This document shows, piece by piece, positions 16,971 to 24,061 of a stretch of DNA of 32,148 bases (within the stretch, counting starts at the first letter, position 1; each line of letters starts with the position of its first letter). The DNA comes from Candidatus Bathyarchaeota archaeon BA1. GTDB taxonomy: Archaea > Thermoproteota > Bathyarchaeia > Bathyarchaeales > Bathyarchaeaceae. The stretch spans positions 815 through 32,962 of the forward strand of contig LIHJ01000088.1 in NCBI GenBank assembly GCA_001399805.1, given 5' to 3'. A program made the translations under genes and the position numbers. The notes under the pieces are model-generated. The model searched no databases, was not told the DNA's origin, and saw only the letters and a list, made by a program, of their open reading frames with translations.

Positions 16971-18413
16971 TCAGTCCTTCTCGATCCCCGCTAGGGTTTT
17001 TGCCAGTTTTTTCTTCGCTTCTAGGTCGGTCAGTCGTGATATCATTATTCTCTGCGTCTGCGGCGATCCTGCCCCGTGTAGGTCTTCGAGCAAACCCGTT
17101 CCTAACGCCATGTTTTCGATAAGCCTAACGATGCGCATCCTATGCTCAGTTGGAACGTCAGCCTTACCCCTTAGGTATTTATCTACGTATTTTCCGAGTT
17201 CTGGGTGTTTGAAGTCCTTTTCTGATGGCATAGTTCCCACGAGCCCTCCAGCTATGTCCATAGCCAACCTAGCCATTTCGTAGGGAAACCTGGTTACGTT
17301 GTGTTTGACGATGTTTGCTAGCAGGGGATTTACGAAGTAGGTTCCAGATGGAAGTTCATAGCCCTCATAAGAGCATGAAAGGCCACACGAATACATGGTT
17401 TCGTTCAAATGGATCATTTCTGTGATCTTATCCCGGATGTGGGAGGCTGCTTCCACACCATTGTATTCGGCAACTGTTGCCGTAGCCCCAATCAGTACGT
17501 CGCCAACGCCTGTTTTGCAACCTCCATAATTTTGTCTATGGTACGACGCAAATCGTTCAACGAGCATCGCCGTAAAATCACACTCCCCACACATGAAAAC
17601 GCGCTCCCAAGGTACGAAGACATCATCAAAGATGATTAGCGCCTCATGGCCTGCGACACTATATTTAGCGTTGCCCACGTCGATCTCGCCACCCTCCAGC
17701 TTCCGCGTGTCATTTACTTGCCTACCAACAATGTAAATGATCCCCTTTGCATCACCTGGGATGGCGAATGAAACTGCATAGTCTTTGTCGTCTTCGCGCA
17801 TGGTGACCGTGGGCATGACGATTAGCTCGTGAGAGAAGACGGAGCCAGACTGATGAGCCTTCGCTCCCCTCACGACTATTCCATCGCTTCTTTTTTCAAC
17901 GACATGCAAGTAGAGGTCAGAGTCCGCTTGTTGAGACGGTCGTAGTCCTCTATCCCCCTTAACGTCCGTCATTGACCCAGCACTCATGAGGTCATTTCTC
18001 TGAATATACTTCAAAAATTCCGTGAATCGCGCGTAATAATTACTTTTATATTTTTGATCCATCTCGTAGGTTACGCTTGACATCGTGATGAGAGCGTCCA
18101 TCCCAACACAGCGTTGGAAGCAGGACCCAGTCTTTTGCCCCAAGAGGCGTAGCATCTTCACTTTCTTGACTAGGTCATCCGTGTTTTGAGGTATGTGCGT
18201 GAAGCGGTTAATTTTTTCCCCAGTTAAGTGCGATGTGACTGTCATCAAGTCAGCGTATTTTGGGTCGTGAGCAAGCTCGTAGGTTAGGGCTATGGAGTTC
18301 AAGGTGGGTTTAAGGAAGGGAAACTCAGCAGGGTCTTTAATTCTTTCCCCAAACATGTAGACTTCCTTGTCGAGTTTTCTTATGCTTTCCACATACTCAC
18401 GTGCTGTTTTCAA
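16971..18413 (-). CDS. abfD: 4-hydroxybutyryl-CoA dehydratase / vinylacetyl-CoA isomerase
   Basis: Predicted to convert 4-hydroxybutyryl-CoA to crotonyl-CoA by a flavin and [4Fe-4S]-dependent radical mechanism. The 480-residue protein has the family length. The TTG start at 18413 (KTAREYVESIRKL) follows GGAGGAT at ideal distance; an in-frame TTG at 18434 is less likely. With this start the four cluster ligands fall at Cys98 and Cys102 (SCFQRC), His292 and Cys299 (HRQNYGGC), essentially the positions known from the Clostridium aminobutyricum enzyme. Their presence separates it from 4-hydroxyphenylacetate hydroxylases of the same fold, which lack the cluster. It is a single-gene unit. The enzyme serves both 4-aminobutyrate/succinate fermentation and the archaeal 4-hydroxybutyrate carbon-fixation cycles; the window does not settle which. 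Confidence 0.95.
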   Translation of the reverse strand: MKTAREYVESIRKLDKEVYMFGERIKDPAEFPFLKPTLNSIALTYELAHDPKYADLMTVTSHLTGEKINRFTHIPQNTDDLVKKVKMLRLLGQKTGSCFQRCVGMDALITMSSVTYEMDQKYKSNYYARFTEFLKYIQRNDLMSAGSMTDVKGDRGLRPSQQADSDLYLHVVEKRSDGIVVRGAKAHQSGSVFSHELIVMPTVTMREDDKDYAVSFAIPGDAKGIIYIVGRQVNDTRKLEGGEIDVGNAKYSVAGHEALIIFDDVFVPWERVFMCGECDFTAMLVERFASYHRQNYGGCKTGVGDVLIGATATVAEYNGVEAASHIRDKITEMIHLNETMYSCGLSCSYEGYELPSGTYFVNPLLANIVKHNVTRFPYEMARLAMDIAGGLVGTMPSEKDFKHPELGKYVDKYLRGKADVPTEHRMRIVRLIENMALGTGLLEDLHGAGSPQTQRIMISRLTDLEAKKKLAKTLAGIEKD

Positions 18414-18576
18414 TCTTAATATCCTCCATAACAATAAGGTGTATTTTACTTCTAATAAAGACTTTAGAATCCCTGAGGAGACATGACTTCAGGCTACGGA
18501 AAACCTTACAGATGAAGGAGACAATTAAAATAAGAGTTTTTCTAACAAATTTTTCTAGGAATAAAATTGGATGACC

Positions 18577-18616
18577 CATTAAATAAAATATAACACTAAT
18601 TATGTTTTATTTAATG
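18577..18616. repeat. 17-bp AT-rich inverted repeat
   Basis: The left arm 18577-18593 and right arm 18600-18616 pair over 17 bases with one G-T wobble and a six-base loop (18594-18599). Both arms are made of ATTAAATAAAA-type sequence and so also contain TATA-like elements. It stands about 160 bases upstream of the 4-hydroxybutyryl-CoA dehydratase start. It could be an operator, a bidirectional promoter or a hairpin; position suggests regulation. Confidence 0.6.
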
Positions 18617-18925
18617 TTTCTAATGGATAATGTAAGATACTCCTGGTGTAACTACATGAAGACCTATTACTTTACGGGCGGGGGCTGGAAGGCCCAGTTT
18701 CACCTACCCCTGCCCCAAAGGCTCAGGCGTCAGGTCGCCCCAACCCTCACAAAGCCTACACCACCATCGTCAGCCTGACTTTCCAAAAGCTGCAGCACCT
18801 TTGCAGGTTCGAGAAGGGCGGACACTGCAAGGAAACCGGGAGAAAGTGTGAAGCCAAAACTGCCCTCAAACCTAAAAGGAGAATAAATACCATTTTACAC
18901 CAATTCAGACCAGCGCGCTAACGTC
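18617..18925. other. GC-rich stretch with a Cys-containing open frame lacking a start
   Basis: From about 18658 a plus frame stays open to a TAA near 18920 and ends its body with LQHLCRFEKGGHCKETGRKCEAK, a zinc-knuckle-like Cys spacing. It has no ATG, GTG or TTG near its beginning. Base composition is richer in G and C than its surroundings. No relative was recognised; it may be the end of a broken gene. It stops just before the first CRISPR-like repeat. Confidence 0.35.
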
Positions 18926-18962
18926 GGTTCAAAAGAAATCCCAATAAAGAGAGAATTGAAAG
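18926..18962 (+). repeat. Solitary CRISPR-like repeat, copy A
   Basis: A 37-base sequence beginning GGTTCAAAAGAAAT and ending GAGAATTGAAAG. The GAATTGAAAG ending is characteristic of many archaeal CRISPR repeats. It matches copy B at 19835-19870 in about 33 of 38 aligned columns, the differences being two small gaps and a few substitutions. No regular array, spacer series or cas gene is present. Confidence 0.6.
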
Positions 18963-19009
18963 TATTATGGTATTCTGCGTTTGATCATATTGTCAAACTA
19001 TTGCCCGTC

Positions 19010-19276
19010 TTAGCGATACCTCGATGATTGTGGAAAGGACCTAGCGACCTCCTCAAGATAGCCACGGAACATCGCTATTGCCGTTTCCGTCTTAGCTGAA
19101 GGGACGCCGGCCTCTAATACTTCCATGCTTCTCTGCTTAACTTTCCCTTTCTCATCTATGCGAAACTTTACCACCAACTCCATGTCCAAACGTTCCCTCT
19201 CAAGCGCGGCCTCTATTAACATCCATGCTGGTGGCTTAACTTCGGTGAAGCTTTGTATTCTTGACAGCTCTTCCAC
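19010..19276 (-). CDS. Small soluble protein of unknown function (second gene of cassette)
   Basis: An 88-residue protein starting at GTG 19276, six bases after the stop of the membrane-protein gene upstream, so both are likely cotranscribed. It begins with a helix (EELSRIQSF), then an amphipathic helix with WMLIEAALERERLDMELVV, a short charged loop KFRIDEKGKVKQRS and a final helix. No membrane segment, zinc motif or known domain is seen. It lies inside the segment bounded by the two CRISPR-like repeats. Both its size and its partner resemble two-gene accessory cassettes, but no function can be given. Confidence 0.5.
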   Translation of the reverse strand: MEELSRIQSFTEVKPPAWMLIEAALERERLDMELVVKFRIDEKGKVKQRSMEVLEAGVPSAKTETAIAMFRGYLEEVARSFPQSSRYR

Positions 19277-19282
19277 GCCGGG

Positions 19283-19594
19283 CTACTTCGGTACAGACCT
19301 ATACAGCTCTAAGCTTTTAATGGTCAGGCCTAGCTTTTTGGCGAAATCCGTGATGCCCTTTGAGGCATCTTGTGAGGAAAGGTCGCAGCTTCCACCTCGA
19401 AGCGATGAAATGAAATGCTCCCATAACACATCGACCCTAGCCATAAGCTTACCAATCTCTTTCGGGAGACCCTTTAGGTCATCTAGCGTCTTATCTATTT
19501 TACCCAGCTTGTATCCAGCTATATAGATTAAGACAACTATGGAAACTAGCCCTGAAATGGCCCCTATGAGACTAACTAAATCTGCTTGAACCAT
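19283..19594 (-). CDS. Small N-terminally anchored membrane protein (first gene of cassette)
   Basis: A 103-residue protein with a single hydrophobic segment near residues 5-27 (LVSLIGAISGLVSIVVLIYIAG), then a short coiled-coil-like stretch KIDKTLDDLKGLPKEIGKLMARVDVLWEHF and a soluble tail. This topology, one helix in the membrane followed by a cytoplasmic helical stalk, is common in small archaeal proteins of unknown role; the 71-residue protein at 22878 has the reverse order. It is followed six bases later by the 88-residue gene and lies within the repeat-bounded segment. Confidence 0.55.
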   Translation of the reverse strand: MVQADLVSLIGAISGLVSIVVLIYIAGYKLGKIDKTLDDLKGLPKEIGKLMARVDVLWEHFISSLRGGSCDLSSQDASKGITDFAKKLGLTIKSLELYRSVPK

Positions 19595-19834
19595 ACCTTT
19601 CTCTTTGTATTTAAGAATGTCTTTAACTGATAGGTCTTTCGTGATACAAAGCTTCCATGGTCGGAAAACTCGGCGGCAAAGGGCTAGTATCTAGCTGGGT
19701 TTGGAAGAGATGGCGAGAACTCCTGCTGTATGGACGGGATATGAGTTTAACACTAAACGTAAGTGCCGAGGATGGTGGCTGCGGGAACGGACCTCCTTAA
19801 CGGAATCGATAGGGCGTTTATAACAATAATCGTT

Positions 19835-19870
19835 GGTTCAATAGAAAATCTCAATAAGAGGGAATTGAAA
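19835..19870 (+). repeat. Solitary CRISPR-like repeat, copy B
   Basis: A 36-base sequence beginning GGTTCAATAGAAAATC and ending GAGGGAATTGAAA, in the same orientation as copy A 909 bases away. Its last bases coincide with the point where the homology of the AmrS-like remnant on the minus strand stops, so it sits at a recombination or insertion boundary. Confidence 0.6.
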
Positions 19871-20310
19871 TGTTAATTGTGGGTTACCGCCTCCTTTAAA
19901 GTCGACGGTGGCGGCATTCAATACAGGGGCTATTGTTTGCACCGCCTCTAGTGTCATGTAACCGTTTGTGATGAAGGTGTTAAAGAATCTAACCTAGTGG
20001 GCGAGTGTCGCTGTGTCGTAGGCGTACTCAAAATATTGGGTTCGGTATAGGTGTAGCGTTTTCCCTGACAAGCGTTGTCTCTCGTGGCCTTCACAACCTC
20101 TTTGGGCGGAAAATTCGTGCCACTGTGCGGTTTGTGCTAACGCTTCCCGCAGAAGTCACCGAAATAAATGAGGCTAGTGTTGTGTACGCCCTAAGAATTC
20201 AAACTGGTAACCGAACATATAATATTCCCTCGACTGCGATGCGGCCATAACCCATCGAAGGGACGTGGAAACACAGAACCCTGCAGGCGTGGCAATTCTG
20301 TCACTGGGCG
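19871..20310 (-). pseudogene. AmrS-like radical SAM protein (AmmeMemoRadiSam system), decayed
   Basis: Pieces in all three minus frames follow the order of the AmrS/PFL-activase-like radical SAM family. Near 20300-20275 is an N-terminal CHAC-type cysteine cluster. Near 20240-20210 EGILYVRLPV follows. Near 20115-20040 come PPKEVVKATRDNA and YTYTQPN, then EYAYDTATLAH with a stop, and finally FFNTFITNGYMTLEAVQTIAPVLNAATVDFKGG to about 19871. At least three frame changes and several stops are needed. The radical SAM CxxxCxxC loop is no longer readable; something like DFCGK remains near it. The C-terminal third is missing at the CRISPR-like repeat. Living relatives accompany AMMECR1 and Memo proteins in many archaea; neither is present. 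Confidence 0.6.
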
Positions 20311-20394
20311 AGACCGAGAACGCTGGAACGCTGAGAAACTTGGTTATAGAAGTATAGGAAAATGGAGGGATTGGGTTCCTCTTCTCTCTCAGGT

Positions 20395-20692
20395 TTGCTA
20401 ACATTATCCGTTGATGACAGATTTTCTATATAGCCCCTCACCGTCGCAACAAGTGCGCCCGCTGCATTTCCAATATCCAATGCCTTCTCAAGGCACTACG
20501 CCCTCAGTATGCTGGCAACAAAACCTGACGCGAAAGCGTCCCCCCTCCAACTACATCCATAATGGGGACTTTGAAAGCTGGCTTTCTTACGATCTGCTCT
20601 TCTGTTGCTGCTATTGCTCCCTCCTCGCCTAACTTTAGAACCACCGTGGAGTGACCCATATTTAAGAGGGTTTTAGCCGCTTTCTCAGGCAT
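20395..20692 (-). pseudogene. C-terminal remnant of a second PfkB-family kinase
   Basis: The minus frame from 20692 reads KAAKTLLNMGHSTVVLKLGEEGAI and PIMDVVGGG, the lead-in to the catalytic loop. Directly after, a G-run one base short (ggaggggggac) shifts the frame; in the next frame the text continues DAFASGFVASILRA, a TAG, then CLEKALDIGNAAGALVATVRGY, the normal end of a ribokinase-like kinase. The first half of the gene, including the substrate-binding GG motif, is missing because the hydrolase gene begins six bases upstream. One frameshift, one stop and a lost N-terminus make it dead. Confidence 0.75.
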
Positions 20693-20697
20693 ATATT

Positions 20698-21396
20698 TTA
20701 ACAGCTACCCAGCTCTTTAATGAACTTTTCCAATATTTCGTTAAACTCCTTTGGTTTTTCCAGCATCACCATATGTCCTGCATCAGCTATCATTTCGAGT
20801 TTTGAGTTTGGAATATTGTTCTTTAGATATTCTGAGTATTTAACTGGGGTTAGCTGATCCTCCAACCCGCAGATTATGAGTGTGGGTACTTTTATTTCTT
20901 TTAATCTGTCCATAATGTTGAACTTATCACATGCTTCAAAATCACCATAGGTTACCTCTGAGTTTATGTTCCTCATCTCCTCCGCTGCTTTCTCTTTGGT
21001 TTCACTTGGCGCCTTCTTAGAGAAAGCAAGATTTGTTATCAATTCTATCGCTTGGGCATAGTTCTTTTTTATTGTTTCGAGGATGAGTGGGGTTACTCTT
21101 AGCTTCGCTCCTGTGCAAACCAAAACTATTGCTTTTAAATATTCTGGATGTTCAAGGGTGAATTTCTGAACTATTGCGCCACCCATGGAGTGACCAACCA
21201 TCACAATGTTCTTTAAGCCTCTTTCATCACAGAATTTTTTCACGTCTCCAACATACTCATCGATGGTTCTTCTTCCCACCCCAACATCGTGACCCGGGAG
21301 ATCGATAGCAATGAGATCACTGAAAAACTTTATTTGGTGTTCCCAAACTTTGTGGCTCTCTCCAGCGCCGTGGATAAAAAGTAAAATTGACTTCAT
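20698..21396 (-). CDS. Alpha/beta-fold hydrolase
   Basis: A 232-residue soluble hydrolase. The oxyanion strand LLFIHGAGESHKVW near the N-terminus, the nucleophile elbow VMVGHSMGGAIVQ near residue 70, the acid in IICGLEDQLTPVKY and the general base in IADAGHMVMLEKP form a complete Ser-Asp-His triad. The short lid between strand 6 and helix D fits esterases or C-C bond hydrolases of the MhpC/BioH type; substrate is unknown. The ATG start has AGGTGA at proper distance. It follows the SDR gene on the same strand after 47 bases and may be cotranscribed. Confidence 0.9.
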   Translation of the reverse strand: MKSILLFIHGAGESHKVWEHQIKFFSDLIAIDLPGHDVGVGRRTIDEYVGDVKKFCDERGLKNIVMVGHSMGGAIVQKFTLEHPEYLKAIVLVCTGAKLRVTPLILETIKKNYAQAIELITNLAFSKKAPSETKEKAAEEMRNINSEVTYGDFEACDKFNIMDRLKEIKVPTLIICGLEDQLTPVKYSEYLKNNIPNSKLEMIADAGHMVMLEKPKEFNEILEKFIKELGSC

Positions 21397-21443
21397 GCTT
21401 TCACCTAAAGAGGCTTACGACTTTAAACGAGTCTAAAGTGCGG

Positions 21444-22199
21444 CTAGGTTGGGAATAAGATTCCGCCGTCAACACGGATGACTTGCCCCGTTATGTAATT
21501 GGCTTCCTCGGAGGCTAGAAATATGATAACCGACGCTATGTCCTCTGGTTTACCGAATCTACCCAGCGGAATTCGAGGCAGGTACATTTCTCTGTACTTC
21601 GGTATTTTTATCCACTCCGTCATCTGCGTTTCGATTATACCTGGGGCAACCGCGTTGACATTAATTCCGTATCGCCCTAATTCCGCTGCCGCGGTTCTGG
21701 TAAAGGCGAGAAGTCCGCCCTTAGACGCAGCGTAATTGATGTTCCCTATGAACCCATCTATTCCTGCGACTGAGGAGATATTGATTATCTTACCCGATCT
21801 TCTTTCCATCATATGCGGGACAACAGCCCGGAAACAGTTGAAAACACCCGTGAGGTTAACGTCAACAACAGCATCCCATTGTTCTTTCGTCATTTTATAA
21901 GACATTGAGGGTATCCCGATGCCTGCGTTGTTAATTAACACATCGACTTTCCCAAAATGGTCAATAGCAGTTTTAATCAGCTTCTCAACCTCTGCTTCTT
22001 TAGCCACATCAGCCTTAACCATGATCGCCCTTCGTCCTAAAGCCTTAATCTCCTCCATTACCGCGTTTCCTTCATCAACGCTTTTGCTTACGTTCACAAC
22101 CACGTCAGCGCCTTCACGAGCAAACGCTAGAGCAGTGGCTCTTCCTATCCCACGTCCCGATCCAGTAACAACCACCACTTTACCGTCGAACCTTCCCAT
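21444..22199 (-). CDS. Short-chain dehydrogenase/reductase (FabG-like)
   Basis: A 251-residue NAD(P)-dependent oxidoreductase of the classical SDR type. Motifs in order: the cofactor loop TGSGRGIGRATA, DV after the fourth strand, NNAGIG, the catalytic Ser in INISSVAG, and YAASKGG with the catalytic Tyr and Lys, followed by the NVNAVAPGIIETQM segment. The closing YITGQVIRVDGG is typical of 3-oxoacyl-ACP reductase-like proteins, but archaea lack that fatty-acid cycle, so a 3-hydroxyacyl-CoA or sugar/alcohol substrate is equally likely. I start at ATG 22199 (MGRFDGK), which has GGTGAT ahead of it; an in-frame start at 22211 adds four residues. Confidence 0.92.
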   Translation of the reverse strand: MGRFDGKVVVVTGSGRGIGRATALAFAREGADVVVNVSKSVDEGNAVMEEIKALGRRAIMVKADVAKEAEVEKLIKTAIDHFGKVDVLINNAGIGIPSMSYKMTKEQWDAVVDVNLTGVFNCFRAVVPHMMERRSGKIINISSVAGIDGFIGNINYAASKGGLLAFTRTAAAELGRYGINVNAVAPGIIETQMTEWIKIPKYREMYLPRIPLGRFGKPEDIASVIIFLASEEANYITGQVIRVDGGILFPT

Positions 22200-22275
22200 C
22201 CTAATCACCATAGTTTTCAGATTTTCAGGAGATGAAATATGTTTTAGAATTTAAAATTTCGCTCATATAAAGAAG

Positions 22276-22620
22276 GTGTTGCTTTTCTCTAAGCCACATG
22301 TGATTCTAACAGGTGCAGGTTGTTTGAGGAAAGTTGGAGCAGAGGCAAAAGCATTGGGTGGGACTAAGGCTCTTCCTGTCACGGGCAAGGTGGTAAGAAA
22401 ATTGGGATACGTCGATCAAGTAAAAGGCTATTTAGAAGATACCGGGCTTCAGGTGGAGATCTTTGATGGGGTTCTCCAGAGAGCCGGAAAATGGAATTCG
22501 TGGAAAATGGATTTAAATGTTCAAAGAGGCGGAATGCGATCTTGTCGTTGGTTGGGTGAGGGCACTCCCACTCTGAAAGTCTCAAAAAGAACGAATCTTT
22601 CACCGTTGCATGTTGCAAAA
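22276..22620 (+). pseudogene. Iron-containing alcohol dehydrogenase, shattered N-terminal portion
   Basis: The first ~65 codons match the N-terminus of group III iron alcohol dehydrogenases (KPHVILTGAGCLRKVG, GGTKALPVTGK, KLGYVDQVKGYLEDTGLQVEIFDGV). After about 22475 the text alternates between frames: PEPEN in one, MEFVENGFKC in a second, FKEAECDLVVG in a third, and GEGTPTLKVSK back in the first. Thus at least three indels lie within 120 bases. The GGGS cofactor loop is altered, and homology ends by about 22620, far short of the normal ~385 residues, so the iron-binding His residues are absent. Beyond it, to 22734, another short frame (FAIILIGCPFHELRTLKP) could not be assigned. Confidence 0.75.
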
Positions 22621-22836
22621 TGCTCCTTCAGCCTTTGCCATAATCCTAATCGGATGTCCCTTTCACGAACTGAGGACATTAAAGCCAACCATCCTCTTCT
22701 ACGAGGACACTGCTGTATGAATATGATATAAGCCTATCTTATTTCAAGGTTCTTTAATACACAAACAGGAAGAGCTTGAGAAAGTAGACGAGTATTGTAG
22801 CGCGCTATATACTTCGGCCTCCAAATCTTCCTCATT

Positions 22837-22845
22837 AAGTTTAAA
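22837..22845 (+). promoter_or_regulatory. Probable TATA box
   Basis: AGTTTAAAA lies with its centre about 37 bases before the ATG of the 71-residue gene. Transcription would start near 22868, at the beginning of the GAGGAT ribosome site. Confidence 0.45.
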
Positions 22846-22877
22846 AGAGAGGAATAGTTAATCCATCGAGGATCACG

Positions 22878-23093
22878 ATGGCTGAACGCGAGATCGCAGA
22901 GAGATTAGCCAAACTAGAGGGGGTTGTTTCAGAGCTTTCCAAAAGAATAGACGACCTAAACCACAGCTTAAGCGGAAAAACAGATCTGACCAACAAGAGA
23001 ATCGACGACCTAAGAAGCGAAATACGCCTTTGGTTTGTCATCATAACCCTTACAATATCCCTCGTAACAATTCTAACAAGGCTAACTCCCTAA
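22878..23093 (+). CDS. Small coiled-coil protein with C-terminal membrane anchor
   Basis: A 71-residue protein. Residues 1-48 form an uninterrupted charged coiled coil (IAERLAKLEGVVSELSKRIDDL, then NKRIDDLRSEIR), and residues about 50-68 are one hydrophobic helix (LWFVIITLTISLVTILT), so the protein is probably tail-anchored. A TATA box and a GAGGAT ribosome site precede the ATG, making it a credible gene. No function is known. A hydrophobic membrane protein is encoded 100 bases downstream on the same strand. Confidence 0.65.
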   Translation: MAEREIAERLAKLEGVVSELSKRIDDLNHSLSGKTDLTNKRIDDLRSEIRLWFVIITLTISLVTILTRLTP

Positions 23094-23193
23094 TCCTTGA
23101 GCGCGCGCTAGCGATAGAATTGAGGTACCGAGAGCTGGAAGGAATGAGCAGGGTCAGAAGAATCGATGGGAGTACTTAGTAGTATATCTCCTT

Positions 23194-23658
23194 ATGCATT
23201 TTCTCCTGGTGGGACTGTTTCCAGGTCCCAACCCTCCTTCGATTTCCTTCGTCGTTGTACCCCTCATGGTATTAATCGTTATTACCGCCCTGCCAGCGCT
23301 TGTCATCTTTCACGGGCGCCGTCACGCAGGAGGACTTATTGAGCCGTTTCTTGTGGGTTTTATGCCTTTTCTTTTAGAGCCAGCGCTTCTGCTAGCTCGA
23401 TCGTGTTTCATGGGCACTATAAGGATTGTGTTTACGGTTGGAGAGCTTATAAACTACTATCTAATTCTTGGGAAAGACAGTGTGTTGTTCGGCGCGTTGT
23501 TAGGCTTTATGGGGGCGTCGGCTAACGTAATGACGCTCGATAGGGAAGCTGGTTACGCAATGTTGCTCATGTCCCTAGCAATATGGTCTCTTGTATGGGC
23601 ATTAGGTCTCTTGAATTACGTAATGCGCCTTATAAGGTACAGTGCCCCTTGGGTTTAA
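23194..23658 (+). CDS. Multi-pass membrane protein of unknown function
   Basis: A 154-residue very hydrophobic protein with about four membrane helices: residues near 20-38 (VVVPLMVLIVITALPALVIF), 50-70 (FLVGFMPFLLEPALLLA), 75-95 and 125-145 (MLLMSLAIWSLVWALGLLNYV). The loop after the first helix, FHGRRHAGG, is basic. The frame is open upstream of the ATG with another hydrophobic stretch (WEYLVVYLL) but no start codon, so the true beginning may be lost or non-canonical. It was not recognised as a transporter family. Confidence 0.5.
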   Translation: MHFLLVGLFPGPNPPSISFVVVPLMVLIVITALPALVIFHGRRHAGGLIEPFLVGFMPFLLEPALLLARSCFMGTIRIVFTVGELINYYLILGKDSVLFGALLGFMGASANVMTLDREAGYAMLLMSLAIWSLVWALGLLNYVMRLIRYSAPWV

Positions 23659-24061
23659 TGAGATTTCCTCGACTTTCTGAGCTATGAGCTAATCCCTGAT
23701 GGCGGCCAGCTCAGGCTCCGACAGGCAGGCTCGCCATTTTCGTCCGCCCTCCCCTCTCGAATGGTCGAACCAGTACCCCTTAACCCATTGGCTGGAAAAG
23801 GCAGAGAATTGTCCTAGAATTCGATCTATCGAATTTTTGTATATGTGGCTTTTTAATATAATTTATTTGTATAATCTGTGGTACAACTGCAGGAACACGT
23901 AGACAGTAAGCTTATTACATGGGTCGATGTCCAAAGGAATTTTTTAAAGTATGTTTCTTCTTTCATGATCGCATCGCACAAAACTTAACCAAGACCTCAT
24001 CAGGTTTGCCTTCTATCCACTAAGATTTACTTCACGTTCGTCTATCATGTTTAGAAACGAT
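23659..24061. other. Gene-free, AT-rich interval
   Basis: No gene or repeat was recognised. An AT-rich patch near 23838-23880 carries several TATA-like strings but no gene with a proper start follows it. Confidence 0.4.

Noticed and set aside
16971..18413. 4-hydroxyphenylacetate 3-hydroxylase
   Set aside because: That relative lacks the [4Fe-4S] cluster; here all four ligands C98, C102, H292 and C299 are in place.
18800..18820. GGTTCGA-type string suggesting a tRNA T-loop (also at 28750)
   Set aside because: No acceptor stem or anticodon arm could be folded around either site; the second lies inside the LutB-like gene.
18926..19870. A true CRISPR array
   Set aside because: Only two diverged copies exist, 909 bases apart, with genes between them and no regular spacers, leader or cas gene.
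20005..20250. Plus-strand frame of 81 codons
   Set aside because: The minus strand carries the AmrS-like remnant through the same bases, which explains the open frame as a shadow.
22799..22808. TAGCGCGCTA palindrome
   Set aside because: It is short, and although GCGCGC strings also occur near 18913 and 23100 their surroundings are not alike, so no repeat family is supported.
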